A stretch of 55,476 nucleotides of DNA from an uncultured Prevotella sp. (lineage in GTDB: Bacteria > Bacteroidota > Bacteroidia > Bacteroidales > Bacteroidaceae). A program made the translations under genes and the position numbers. Shown here one piece after another: positions 27,685-35,065 of this stretch. The notes beneath the pieces are model-generated. The model was not told where the DNA came from, searched no databases, and worked only from the letters and a program-made list of their open reading frames with translations. Location of the stretch: positions 35,247-90,722 of the forward strand of contig CADBVZ010000015.1 of assembly GCA_902798285.1 (NCBI GenBank), written 5' to 3'. Position 1 is the first letter of the stretch. The number at the start of each line of letters is the position of its first letter.

Positions 27685-27774
27685 CAAATAATCGCTGAGA
27701 TAAACGAATAAATAGTGGAAAAACATTTTAAAGGATAGTTCGAAGCAGGGCAAAGGATTATCTAAAGTAGGAGA

Positions 27775-27809
27775 AACTGCCGTTTAAACTGGGAGTTTAG
27801 ACGGCAGTT
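27775..27809. repeat. Strong 16-bp hairpin
   Basis: AACTGCCGTTTAAACT and AGTTTAGACGGCAGTT pair with one mismatch around the loop GGG. There is no T-run on either side, so a plain intrinsic terminator is unlikely. Confidence 0.75.
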
Positions 27810-27812
27810 ACT

Positions 27813-27900
27813 ATCGTTTGCCTATACTCAAACGGTTATTCGGCTATACCCAAACGATTGTACGCCTATACGCAAATGATCGTTCGCCTATACGCAAATT
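27813..27900. repeat. Four degenerate 22-bp tandem repeats
   Basis: Units at 27813, 27835, 27857 and 27879 share the core CGCCTATACGCAAA(C/T)G with a few changes each. The first unit is also an imperfect palindrome (CGTTTG...CAAACG). They lie in the 260-bp gap between the DUF4890 and DUF4738 genes. Confidence 0.75.
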
Positions 27901-27914
27901 TCAAACCATAAAAA

Positions 27915-28460
27915 TCACTTCTTCTCTCCATCGCGGGGAGGACGTGGTCCGTGATGACCTCTTGAGCCACGTTTCTTCATATCCTCCTGATACTGCTTGA
28001 ACTGGTCAGCAGTCATAATCTCCTGAAGTTCAGCATCATAGGCCTTGCGAGTGGCCTCCATCTGCTTGCGTTCAGCCTCCATCTGTTTCTTCTGTTCTTC
28101 AGTCAGTTCAGGACGCTTGCCTTCCTTGGGAGGCTGCTGAGGAGTGGCCTGAGTGGTACCATCTGTCTTTTTAGCCTCAGGGCGCTTGTCATCTTTGGGA
28201 GGTTTCATACCAGGATGTCCGTGATGGTGATGTCCATGACGAGGACCACCCATCTTGTCGGCATACTTCTCGTTGAGAGCCTGAAGTTGCTTGGCTTGTT
28301 TATCACTGAGTTTGTACTCCTTAGCCATCTCGTCAGTACGATGCTTAGCCATTTCTGTCTTCGAGAACTTACGTTCTGGACGTGGTCCCTGCTGATCCTG
28401 AGCTAGGGCTGTTGAGCTGATTGCGATTACAGCTACGAGGGTTAAAATCATCTTTTTCAT
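27915..28460 (-). CDS. DUF4890-like periplasmic protein, His-rich
   Basis: 181 residues with a signal peptide ending in TALAQ. The mature part is alternating charged helix (FSKTEMAKHRTDEMAKEYKL, LTEEQKKQMEAERKQ, ITADQFKQY-like MTADQFKQY), in the style of Spy/CpxP chaperone-like proteins; it fits DUF4890 of Bacteroidota. The centre has GPRHGHHHHGHPG and a Pro/Lys/Gln-rich linker, and the C terminus has RGHHGPRPPRDG. The His cluster may bind Zn, Ni or Cu. A role as a periplasmic stress or metal buffer is inference. Confidence 0.72.
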   Translation of the reverse strand: MKKMILTLVAVIAISSTALAQDQQGPRPERKFSKTEMAKHRTDEMAKEYKLSDKQAKQLQALNEKYADKMGGPRHGHHHHGHPGMKPPKDDKRPEAKKTDGTTQATPQQPPKEGKRPELTEEQKKQMEAERKQMEATRKAYDAELQEIMTADQFKQYQEDMKKRGSRGHHGPRPPRDGEKK

Positions 28461-28593
28461 TACTATTCACATTTTAATTGTTATACATTATTATTTTCAG
28501 TATTCTTGTTCGTTGCAACTATTATTTTGACGATTTTTCAGGGACAAAGTTTAATTTTTCACAAGAACCTTCAACGAACTGACAGATTTTTAC

Positions 28594-28602
28594 TATCTTT
28601 GC
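28594..28602 (+). promoter_or_regulatory. -7 element of the DUF4230 pair
   Basis: TATCTTTGC, 23 nt before the ATG. It is flanked by two direct copies of CTTCAACGAA (about 28569 and 28610). Confidence 0.65.
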
Positions 28603-28625
28603 CCAGAAATCTTCAACGAAACCAA

Positions 28626-29324
28626 ATGAAAAAGAAGAATAAAATCATCGGATGGATCATCGTTTTGGCCATTTTAGGTGCAGGATTATGGATGTGCAGC
28701 GATTGGCGTGTAGAGGGTGATGACGAAGCTGAACGCGAGGCTACTTATCAAGCTGTAGACTCCCTTCCAATGCTGATTATGCAGGTGCAGAAATGCTCGA
28801 AACTCTATACAGCAGAATATCGTGTGCACAAAATCGTGACCCACGACGACGCCTTGAGACTAAGAGGAAGTCTGCTACAGAAGCAGTTTAATTTCAAGGT
28901 TCCAATGGCGGATCGTAAGATTGCCATCCCCATCGATGCAAAGCTAAAAGCATGGATTGACTTTAGCAAGTTCTCTGAGGAAAACGTGGAACGTGATGGC
29001 GACAAGATAACCATCATTTTGCCAGATCCGCAAGTAACGATGACAAGTTCTAAGATAGATCAGAAGAATGTTCGTCAGTATGTTGCTCTAACAAGGGCAA
29101 ACTTCAGCGACGAGGAGTTATCGAACTATCAGCAACAAGGTCGTGCAGCCATCATAGAGAGCATTCCTCAGATGGGTATTCTTGAAACTGCCAAAGCAAA
29201 TTCTGCCAAGGTATTGGTGCCCATGCTAGTGGAAATGGGGTATAAAGAAGAGAACATAACGATTGCCTTCCGCAAGGATTTCACGGCGAGAGACTTTCAA
29301 AAATTAATAAAGTTGGAGGATTAG
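28626..29324 (+). CDS. DUF4230 membrane-anchored protein 1
   Basis: 232 residues from the ATG at 28626; the longer upstream frame crosses the promoter. One N-terminal membrane helix (IIGWIIVLAILGAGLWM) is followed by a mostly beta domain: KIAIPIDAKLKAWIDF and ITIILPDPQVTMTSSKID are typical of DUF4230, a family of unknown function. The second DUF4230 gene follows after 4 nt. The pair may form a heteromer on the outer face of the cytoplasmic membrane. Confidence 0.8.
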   Translation: MKKKNKIIGWIIVLAILGAGLWMCSDWRVEGDDEAEREATYQAVDSLPMLIMQVQKCSKLYTAEYRVHKIVTHDDALRLRGSLLQKQFNFKVPMADRKIAIPIDAKLKAWIDFSKFSEENVERDGDKITIILPDPQVTMTSSKIDQKNVRQYVALTRANFSDEELSNYQQQGRAAIIESIPQMGILETAKANSAKVLVPMLVEMGYKEENITIAFRKDFTARDFQKLIKLED

Positions 29325-29328
29325 CGAT

Positions 29329-29919
29329 ATGAAGATTGGCACATATATTAAAATAGGTACGTGCGTAGTCATCGTAGGAGCGATCATCGCAGGAGTGTTG
29401 TGGTTCAAGGGACTCACCAAAGGGGATTATATCGATTTCGGACCAGACACTTCCATTGACTTAACACCTACTCAAATCCAGAGTATGAAGGCCATTGGCG
29501 AGTGGGAATTCCTATCCGTTAATACAGAAGAACTGGTAGATACAGTTCGCAAAGGAATCTTCACAAATGACGAATTAGTAAGGATTTACTATGGGACGTT
29601 GCGACTGGGACTGAATATGCATCAGGTTGAACCAGGATGGATTAAAGTCAAAGGCGATTCCATCACAATGACACTCCCAAAGATAGGATTACTCGACAAG
29701 GACTTTATCGACGAGGCACGCACTAAGTCGTTCTACGAAAGTGGTTCTTGGAAGCCCTCTGATCGCGATGCGCTCTACAAGAAGGCTTATCGCAGAATGC
29801 TCACACATGGTTTGACAAAAGAGAATCTAGAGGCTGCAGAGATGAATGCAGACCAACAGATGCGCCATATGATGCAGTCGATGGGGTTCAAGAAAGTGAA
29901 TATCACCTTCAAGAAATAA
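29329..29919 (+). CDS. DUF4230 membrane-anchored protein 2
   Basis: 196 residues. An N-terminal membrane helix (IKIGTCVVIVGAIIAGVLWF) precedes a DUF4230 domain with SVNTEELVDTVRKG and the beta-strand pair IKVKGDSITMTLPKIGLLD. It is a diverged partner of the preceding gene, 4 nt away. It ends one base before the convergent kinase-like gene. Function unknown. Confidence 0.8.
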   Translation: MKIGTYIKIGTCVVIVGAIIAGVLWFKGLTKGDYIDFGPDTSIDLTPTQIQSMKAIGEWEFLSVNTEELVDTVRKGIFTNDELVRIYYGTLRLGLNMHQVEPGWIKVKGDSITMTLPKIGLLDKDFIDEARTKSFYESGSWKPSDRDALYKKAYRRMLTHGLTKENLEAAEMNADQQMRHMMQSMGFKKVNITFKK

Positions 29920-29920
29920 G

Positions 29921-30703
29921 TCATCTAACAGGAAGTGTAAACTCCATACGAGTGCCACGAGTATAGCGCTCGTCATAATGCAGATAACCACCTATCTTCG
30001 AGGCTAAACGCTGGGCTACAGCCAGATCGAACTCTGTCTCGTCGCGCATATCGTTAGGATCGTCAAACCAAGTAAACATTTTATTCTTACGATCCTCAGG
30101 AATGCCTGCTCCTGTATCCTCAACGTAGAAGGTAATGAGGTTTGAGGGTGTACCACAACGGCATCCAACAACCACCTCACCTTCCATCGTAAACTTACAT
30201 GCGGAGAACACAAGTTTATTGAGCACAACTTCTACAATATGGCGATCTGCAGAAACAAACTGATCGTCGCCCAAATCTCTACGGAATAGAAGTTTCACTC
30301 CCTTATGCAAGAATGTACGATTTCCCTCAAGACAGCGATTTATAAGGCTATTAGGACTAAAGCGTTCGTCCTGCAAACAATGGCCCTCGCTACCTTCAGT
30401 ATAAATAGCTACCTCATCGAGAAGAGTAGAAATAAGACTCGTATTATACTTTATCTGATCCGTAATGTTCTTCTTCTCGCTCTTCGAAAGGTAGAGATCT
30501 TCGCGCGAAATGACTTCAGCCATTCCACTAACGGAGTGAAGAGGCGTACGGATTTCGCGCCCCAAAGCCTTAATAAAAGTGGTCTTCATCGAGTCAGACT
30601 TCTGTAAGTCACGAACCTGCTCACGAAGCGACCTGACATGCATCATGGCACAAAGGCAGGCCACTAACAAAATGAGTAATGCAATAATCAAGAAAACAAT
30701 CAT
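29921..30703 (-). CDS. Histidine-kinase-like protein lacking the phosphoacceptor His (probable pseudokinase)
   Basis: 260 residues: one membrane helix (about 2-21), a DHp-like segment and an HATPase-like domain. Where kinases have SHEIRTPL this protein reads GREIRTPL, so the phosphoacceptor His is Arg49 (codon CGC). In the N-box, the two Asn of the usual NLLxNAxKFT become Lys163 and Ser167 (KLVFSACKFT). The G1 box EDTGAGIP is intact, but the G2 region reads DLAVAQRLA without GxGLGL. Several independent losses argue for a protein that cannot autophosphorylate yet keeps the dimer and ATP-lid shape. It follows trmO by 21 nt. It might act as a regulatory partner of the intact kinase at 31542-33290; that is inference. 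Confidence 0.8.
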   Translation of the reverse strand: MIVFLIIALLILLVACLCAMMHVRSLREQVRDLQKSDSMKTTFIKALGREIRTPLHSVSGMAEVISREDLYLSKSEKKNITDQIKYNTSLISTLLDEVAIYTEGSEGHCLQDERFSPNSLINRCLEGNRTFLHKGVKLLFRRDLGDDQFVSADRHIVEVVLNKLVFSACKFTMEGEVVVGCRCGTPSNLITFYVEDTGAGIPEDRKNKMFTWFDDPNDMRDETEFDLAVAQRLASKIGGYLHYDERYTRGTRMEFTLPVR

Positions 30704-30724
30704 AATCTCTCTCTATTTAGTTCT

Positions 30725-31429
30725 TTAAGATCTTACACAATCAACAACTGTCAAAACTCCCTCTTCTACCCTGAAACGAATGTCAAGATCGAGGAAAGGC
30801 ATACCATAAATACGTTCAGGATCGTCATGATAACGAGGACGCGGATCCTGGGCCAGCGTAGCCTTCAAGGCTTCAAAATGAGAAGAAGGCACCATCGATG
30901 CTAAGTTCTCAGGAATCTCAACCAGAAGAGGTTTCCACTCTGTGGTATCGACGAAACCACTTCTTGCCTCAGGATGTGCATCAGCATATGCGACATAGGG
31001 CTTTACATCGTAAATGAGCGTCCCATCCATAAGGTCAGCCCCTTTCACATATATCACAGGACCTAAAACTGCATCCTGCTCTATCCTATCAAGGCGTACG
31101 CAAGAAAGTCCGAGGCTATTAGGACGAAAAGGAGAACGCGTAGCGAAAACTCCCAGACGAGTATTACCTCCCAAACGAGGCGGACGTACGGTAAGAGATT
31201 CCTCTCTCTTTATCTCCGAATCCTCAGCTCTATTACCTCGTTTATCAAAAAACTCCCAAATCAGCCAAATATAATCAAAGTCCTCAAGTCCTCTGACAGC
31301 CTCAGTCTTGCGGAATGGAGGCTCAAAAACAACACGACCCGTCAACTCGCTGACGAGTCCGCTCTGCCTGGGAATGCCGAATTTCGACTTCAACGGCGAT
31401 TCGAACTTGGCTATAGGACTAATTTTCAT
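30725..31429 (-). CDS. trmO: tRNA t6A37 N6-methyltransferase family protein
   Basis: 234 residues from the ATG at 31429; the longer frame passes through the promoter. The TsaA/TrmO beta-barrel signature is clear: SPFRPNSLGLSCVRL, DGTLIYDVKPYV and the C-terminal part of the family (ARSGFVD, then a roughly 70-residue tail). The family methylates the threonylcarbamoyl-adenosine at position 37 of tRNA-Thr using SAM. It shares an operon with the pseudokinase. Its -7 element ends 5 nt before the ATG, so the mRNA is effectively leaderless. Confidence 0.88.
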   Translation of the reverse strand: MKISPIAKFESPLKSKFGIPRQSGLVSELTGRVVFEPPFRKTEAVRGLEDFDYIWLIWEFFDKRGNRAEDSEIKREESLTVRPPRLGGNTRLGVFATRSPFRPNSLGLSCVRLDRIEQDAVLGPVIYVKGADLMDGTLIYDVKPYVAYADAHPEARSGFVDTTEWKPLLVEIPENLASMVPSSHFEALKATLAQDPRPRYHDDPERIYGMPFLDLDIRFRVEEGVLTVVDCVRS

Positions 31430-31434
31430 CGGCC

Positions 31435-31465
31435 GCAAAATTACCACTTTTACAATTAATAACAA
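31435..31465 (-). promoter_or_regulatory. Promoter of trmO, leaderless arrangement
   Basis: On the minus strand TTG (31465-31463), 19 bp, TAATTTTGC (31443-31435), then GGCCG and the ATG. The predicted start site is at or within about 2 nt of the start codon. Confidence 0.75.
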
Positions 31466-31482
31466 AATTTTTAGGGAAATAT

Positions 31483-31514
31483 TTGATAAAATCAAATAAT
31501 TTGTTTATCTTTGC
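31483..31514 (+). promoter_or_regulatory. Promoter of the sensor kinase gene
   Basis: TTG (31483-31485), 20 bp, TATCTTTGC (31506-31514). The -33 element lies in a small palindrome ATTTGAT-aaa-ATCAAAT (31481-31497) that could be a regulator site. Confidence 0.7.
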
Positions 31515-31541
31515 AAAAAGTAAACCAACCGACTGGTGACA

Positions 31542-33290
31542 ATGAAACTAAAACAACTCCTTTTGGCATTAGCACTTATGCTTGCCTCAAATACAGTCTA
31601 CGCAGTCGAAGACTATAAGACCAGCGCAGAGTTTATCGCCCTTCGCGACTCCATGCATCATGCATTCAACGATGGGGATAGCCTCAGGTTTTTCCCTGCC
31701 CTGAAGAATCTGGAAGATTATCTGCTGAAGCAGAACGACATGCACGCCTACTACACCCAGCGATGCAACGAGATTGTGTTCCAGATGAACCAACAGCGTA
31801 TTTACGAGGCCTACAAGCTGGCTCAGCAACTCTCAAAGGAACTGCGCGAGAAAAAGCTTGACAAGGAGATGTACATGGCCCTCAACATGATGGGACACAT
31901 CAATCGGTATTGTGGCAACGGACAGAAAGCCAAGGAAAACTGGTATGATGCTATTAAGATGATGGAGAAAGAAGGCTATTGGGCCAATATTCCACCTATT
32001 TACATGAACATCGTCAATGTAGCCCTCGACGATTCCCCTGAGGAAGCTGACAGTTTATTAACCCTTGCCAAGAAAATTTCCCAGGTTCACTCTCCGGAAA
32101 GAGTGTTCGACATTGAAACCCGTCAGACACTTAGCTATTACTACCGTGGCGACTACAATAAATTCCTTGAAGGCTACAAAGCCTACAAGGAGGGTGAGGC
32201 CAAAGGTCTGTCGTCTGTTCATGGAAGGAGCATGGAGGTTTACTATCTGGCTCTGCAAGGAAAGACTGACGAGGCTGTTAAATTGGCCAAGGAGGAACTT
32301 GGCGATGAAGGCAAGGAGGCTATCACCCAGATATACGAAAAGGCAGGCAGATGGAAAGAGGCGTTCATGGCATTCAAGGAAGAGAAAGCCGCCAGCGACT
32401 CTATCGATAATGTGGTGTTGATTAACAGTATGGAAGGCATTGAAGAACAGATAAAGCTCTATGAGTCGGAACATGCCATCTATCGCGCTAGAATGATTGG
32501 TGCCATCGGAGTGGTTCTTTTACTCATTCTGCTGATTGTTGCGCTAATATACATCGTACAGACGCGTAAGAAGCATATGACGGAACTCAAAAAGGCTTAT
32601 CGTCGTGCTATGGAGTCTGAGAAAATGAAGGCTGCCTTCATTCAGAACATTAGCCATGAGATTCGCACACCACTCAACATCATCAGCGGATTTGCTCAGG
32701 TTATTGCCAATCCTGATTTAACTGAGGCTGATGAACGTGAGAATATGGCGGAAGTGATGCAGAAGAACGCCCACCACGTTACAGCCCTGATTGACGAAAT
32801 CATTGGACTCTCGCTCATAGAGTCGACAGATCAGATGAGCCGTGATGACAATCTCAAGATTAACGAAGCCCTACGTGCCCAACTACAGGAGTACAAGGAA
32901 GTATTGCCACCAAGTATAGAATTACAGTTCCAAAGCACGCTCTCCGATGAGTTTACCTTCCTTACCAATGCCAACATGCTGAAACGCATTGTCAGTGCCT
33001 TGATGGAAAATGCTTCAAAATATACGAAGGAGGGGCATATCGCCTTGAGAGCCGACAAGGATGATGCCATTCTGAGCATTTGTGTAGAAGATACTGGATG
33101 TGGCATTCCGGAGTCGGAAGCAGAACATATCTTCGAACGTTTCGTCAAGCTCGACTCCTTTAAGGAGGGTATTGGTCTCGGATTACCTCTGAGTCGTAAA
33201 CTCGCAGAGCAGTTGGGTGGCATCGTTACCCTCGACACCTCGTACAAAAATGGTGCTCGATTCTACGTTAAACTACCTATTCAACAATAA
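31542..33290 (+). CDS. Membrane sensor histidine kinase with TPR-like periplasmic domain
   Basis: 582 residues from the ATG at 31542 (a GTG two codons earlier is less likely). A signal peptide ends in NTVYA; an alpha-helical repeat domain of TPR style follows to about residue 325, then a membrane helix (MIGAIGVVLLLILLIVALIY), a coiled linker, HisKA with ISHEIRTPLNIISG, and an HATPase domain with intact N-box (ENASKYT), EDTGCGIP and GIGLGLPLS. It is a normal autokinase by sequence. No response regulator is adjacent, so it is an orphan kinase. The MBL hydrolase gene follows after 6 nt. Confidence 0.9.
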   Translation: MKLKQLLLALALMLASNTVYAVEDYKTSAEFIALRDSMHHAFNDGDSLRFFPALKNLEDYLLKQNDMHAYYTQRCNEIVFQMNQQRIYEAYKLAQQLSKELREKKLDKEMYMALNMMGHINRYCGNGQKAKENWYDAIKMMEKEGYWANIPPIYMNIVNVALDDSPEEADSLLTLAKKISQVHSPERVFDIETRQTLSYYYRGDYNKFLEGYKAYKEGEAKGLSSVHGRSMEVYYLALQGKTDEAVKLAKEELGDEGKEAITQIYEKAGRWKEAFMAFKEEKAASDSIDNVVLINSMEGIEEQIKLYESEHAIYRARMIGAIGVVLLLILLIVALIYIVQTRKKHMTELKKAYRRAMESEKMKAAFIQNISHEIRTPLNIISGFAQVIANPDLTEADERENMAEVMQKNAHHVTALIDEIIGLSLIESTDQMSRDDNLKINEALRAQLQEYKEVLPPSIELQFQSTLSDEFTFLTNANMLKRIVSALMENASKYTKEGHIALRADKDDAILSICVEDTGCGIPESEAEHIFERFVKLDSFKEGIGLGLPLSRKLAEQLGGIVTLDTSYKNGARFYVKLPIQQ

Positions 33291-33296
33291 ACACAG

Positions 33297-34040
33297 ATGA
33301 AGAAAAGTATTTTGTTTGTTTTCAGTATGGCCCTTACATGGTTTATGTCCATGAGTTGTCAGGCTGCCCAGAAAGTGGATGAATTTACCACCAAGAGTGG
33401 CAAAAAAGTAACCATCACCTGCATCAAGCATGCTAGTATGGAGATCAACTACAATGGTATAGAGATTCAGGTGGATCCTGTAGGTATGTGGCTTAAGCCA
33501 GAAACCGACTATGCGACCTTCCCCAAGGCCAACATTATCCTCATTACCCATGAGCATAAAGATCACTTCGATCGCGAGGCCATCCACGCCCTACGCACCC
33601 CAGCCACAACTATCTATGTTAATCAGGCTGTATTTGGACATTTCAAGAACGGACTCGTCATGCGTAATGGCGACAAGGTACAATATGCCGACGATATTAG
33701 CATTGAGGCTGTTCCAGCCTATAACAACACACCTGGTCGCGAGCAATTCCATCCTAAAGGGCGCGACAATGGCTATATACTCACCCTCGATGGCTTACGT
33801 ATCTATATTGCTGGGGATACCGAGGACATCCCTGAAATGGAAAACATCAAGGACATCGACATTGCGTTCCTGCCTTGCAACCAGCCTTACACGATGACGA
33901 TTGACCAACTGGTTAAGGCAGCGAAGATCATTAAGCCCAAGGTGCTATTCCCTTATCACTATAACGATACGCCCGTCAATAAGATCGTGCTGTTATTAGC
34001 CAAGGAGGGAATTCAAGTAAAGATCAGAGATTACCAATAA
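33297..34040 (+). CDS. Exported metallo-beta-lactamase-fold hydrolase
   Basis: 247 residues. An N-terminal signal has a possible lipobox (SMSC, Cys21), so it may be a lipoprotein. The HxHxDH zinc motif is HEHKDH (His85, His87, Asp89, His90), with further ligands in AGDTED and the C-terminal PYHYND. The pattern is like UlaG-type MBL proteins. The substrate is unknown. It lies 6 nt after the kinase gene and the two are probably co-transcribed, ending at a bidirectional terminator. Confidence 0.82.
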   Translation: MKKSILFVFSMALTWFMSMSCQAAQKVDEFTTKSGKKVTITCIKHASMEINYNGIEIQVDPVGMWLKPETDYATFPKANIILITHEHKDHFDREAIHALRTPATTIYVNQAVFGHFKNGLVMRNGDKVQYADDISIEAVPAYNNTPGREQFHPKGRDNGYILTLDGLRIYIAGDTEDIPEMENIKDIDIAFLPCNQPYTMTIDQLVKAAKIIKPKVLFPYHYNDTPVNKIVLLLAKEGIQVKIRDYQ

Positions 34041-34042
34041 AA

Positions 34043-34074
34043 CAAAAGCCCCGCCAATTGGCAGGGCTTTTATT
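34043..34074. terminator. Bidirectional terminator between the MBL hydrolase gene and rpoD
   Basis: AAAAGCCC-CGCC / GGC-AGGGCTTTT around AATT, T-rich on the plus side and A-rich on the other, between two convergent stops. Confidence 0.8.
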
Positions 34075-34076
34075 AT

Positions 34077-34949
34077 TTATCCTAAGTATTTCATCAGGAT
34101 GCGGGCATAGCCGCTGTCGTGCAGTTTGGCAATGCTCTTTTCGCGAATCTGACGTACGCGTTCGCGGGTAAGCCCCATCTCTGCTCCAATCTCTTCAAGA
34201 CCACGCTCCTGACAACCGATACCAAAGCATTCCTTTACAATCTTCAGTTCACGGTCCTTCAGTACGTTACGGAGCACATTGTCGAGATCGCTAGTCAGCG
34301 ACTCATAGTCCACCTGCTTGTCTGTACGGGTATCATCGCCCGAGCTGAGCATATCAGCCATTGAGTTGTCATCATCCTCACCAAAAGGTGCATCGATACT
34401 CATGTGATGGCTATCAGCCTTAGCTGTCTGCTCAATTTTCGACTCATCGATCTGAGTCAGTTCTGCCAGCTCTGTCACAGAGGGGCGGCGCTGATGAATC
34501 TGCTCGAAACGGTTAATCTCCTGATTAATCTTGCTCAGAGCTCCACTCTGGTTCAGAGGCAGACGTACAATACGGCTCTGCTCTGCGATAGCCTGCAGGA
34601 TGCTCTGGCGAATCCACCATACGGCATAAGAGATAAACTTAAATCCACGCGTTTCGTCAAACTTCTCAGCTGCCTTTACCAATCCGATATTACCTTCATC
34701 AATCAGGTCGGTCAGTGTAAGACCCTGATGCTGATATTGCTTGGCCACAGAAACCACGAAGCGGAGGTTAGCTGTAACCAGGCGCTCCTTAGCCTTTTCA
34801 CCCTCAGGACCACCCTTACGGATAGCCTGGGCCAATTCAATTTCTTCATCAATAGTCACAAGGGGCTGACGACCAATCTCTACGAGGTACTTGTCTAGTG
34901 CTTCACTCGATCGGTTGGTAATACTTTTTTGAATCTTTAATTGCCTCAT
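34077..34949 (-). CDS. rpoD: Primary RNA polymerase sigma factor (sigma-70 family)
   Basis: 290 residues from the ATG at 34949; an upstream in-frame start falls in the promoter. It is the short Bacteroidota form without region 1.1. Region 2 is complete (TANLRFVVSVAKQYQHQGL, DLIDEGNIGLVKAAEKFD, FKFISYAVWWIRQSI) and region 4.2 reads LTRERVRQIREKSIAKL. Primary sigma factors of this phylum recognise the TTG/TAnnTTTG promoters that are seen throughout the window. It is a single-gene unit. Confidence 0.95.
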   Translation of the reverse strand: MRQLKIQKSITNRSSEALDKYLVEIGRQPLVTIDEEIELAQAIRKGGPEGEKAKERLVTANLRFVVSVAKQYQHQGLTLTDLIDEGNIGLVKAAEKFDETRGFKFISYAVWWIRQSILQAIAEQSRIVRLPLNQSGALSKINQEINRFEQIHQRRPSVTELAELTQIDESKIEQTAKADSHHMSIDAPFGEDDDNSMADMLSSGDDTRTDKQVDYESLTSDLDNVLRNVLKDRELKIVKECFGIGCQERGLEEIGAEMGLTRERVRQIREKSIAKLHDSGYARILMKYLG

Positions 34950-34976
34950 AAATATTTCGTTACGCTGAAAAAGTGT

Positions 34977-34985
34977 GCAAAAGTA
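34977..34985 (-). promoter_or_regulatory. -7 element of rpoD
   Basis: TACTTTTGC on the minus strand, 27 nt before the ATG. Confidence 0.6.
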
Positions 34986-35065
34986 CAAAAAATATCGATT
35001 CGTTGTAACTCTCGCACACCCTTTTTAAGAGTTCTTAACTAAAATCCACGAATAATTGTTGTATA

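Noticed and set aside
27813-27900. Possible CRISPR array
   Set aside because: The units are contiguous without unique spacers, only four and degenerate, with no cas genes nearby.
34950-34988. Longer N terminus for rpoD
   Set aside because: It crosses the -7 element, and the family starts at MRQLKI.
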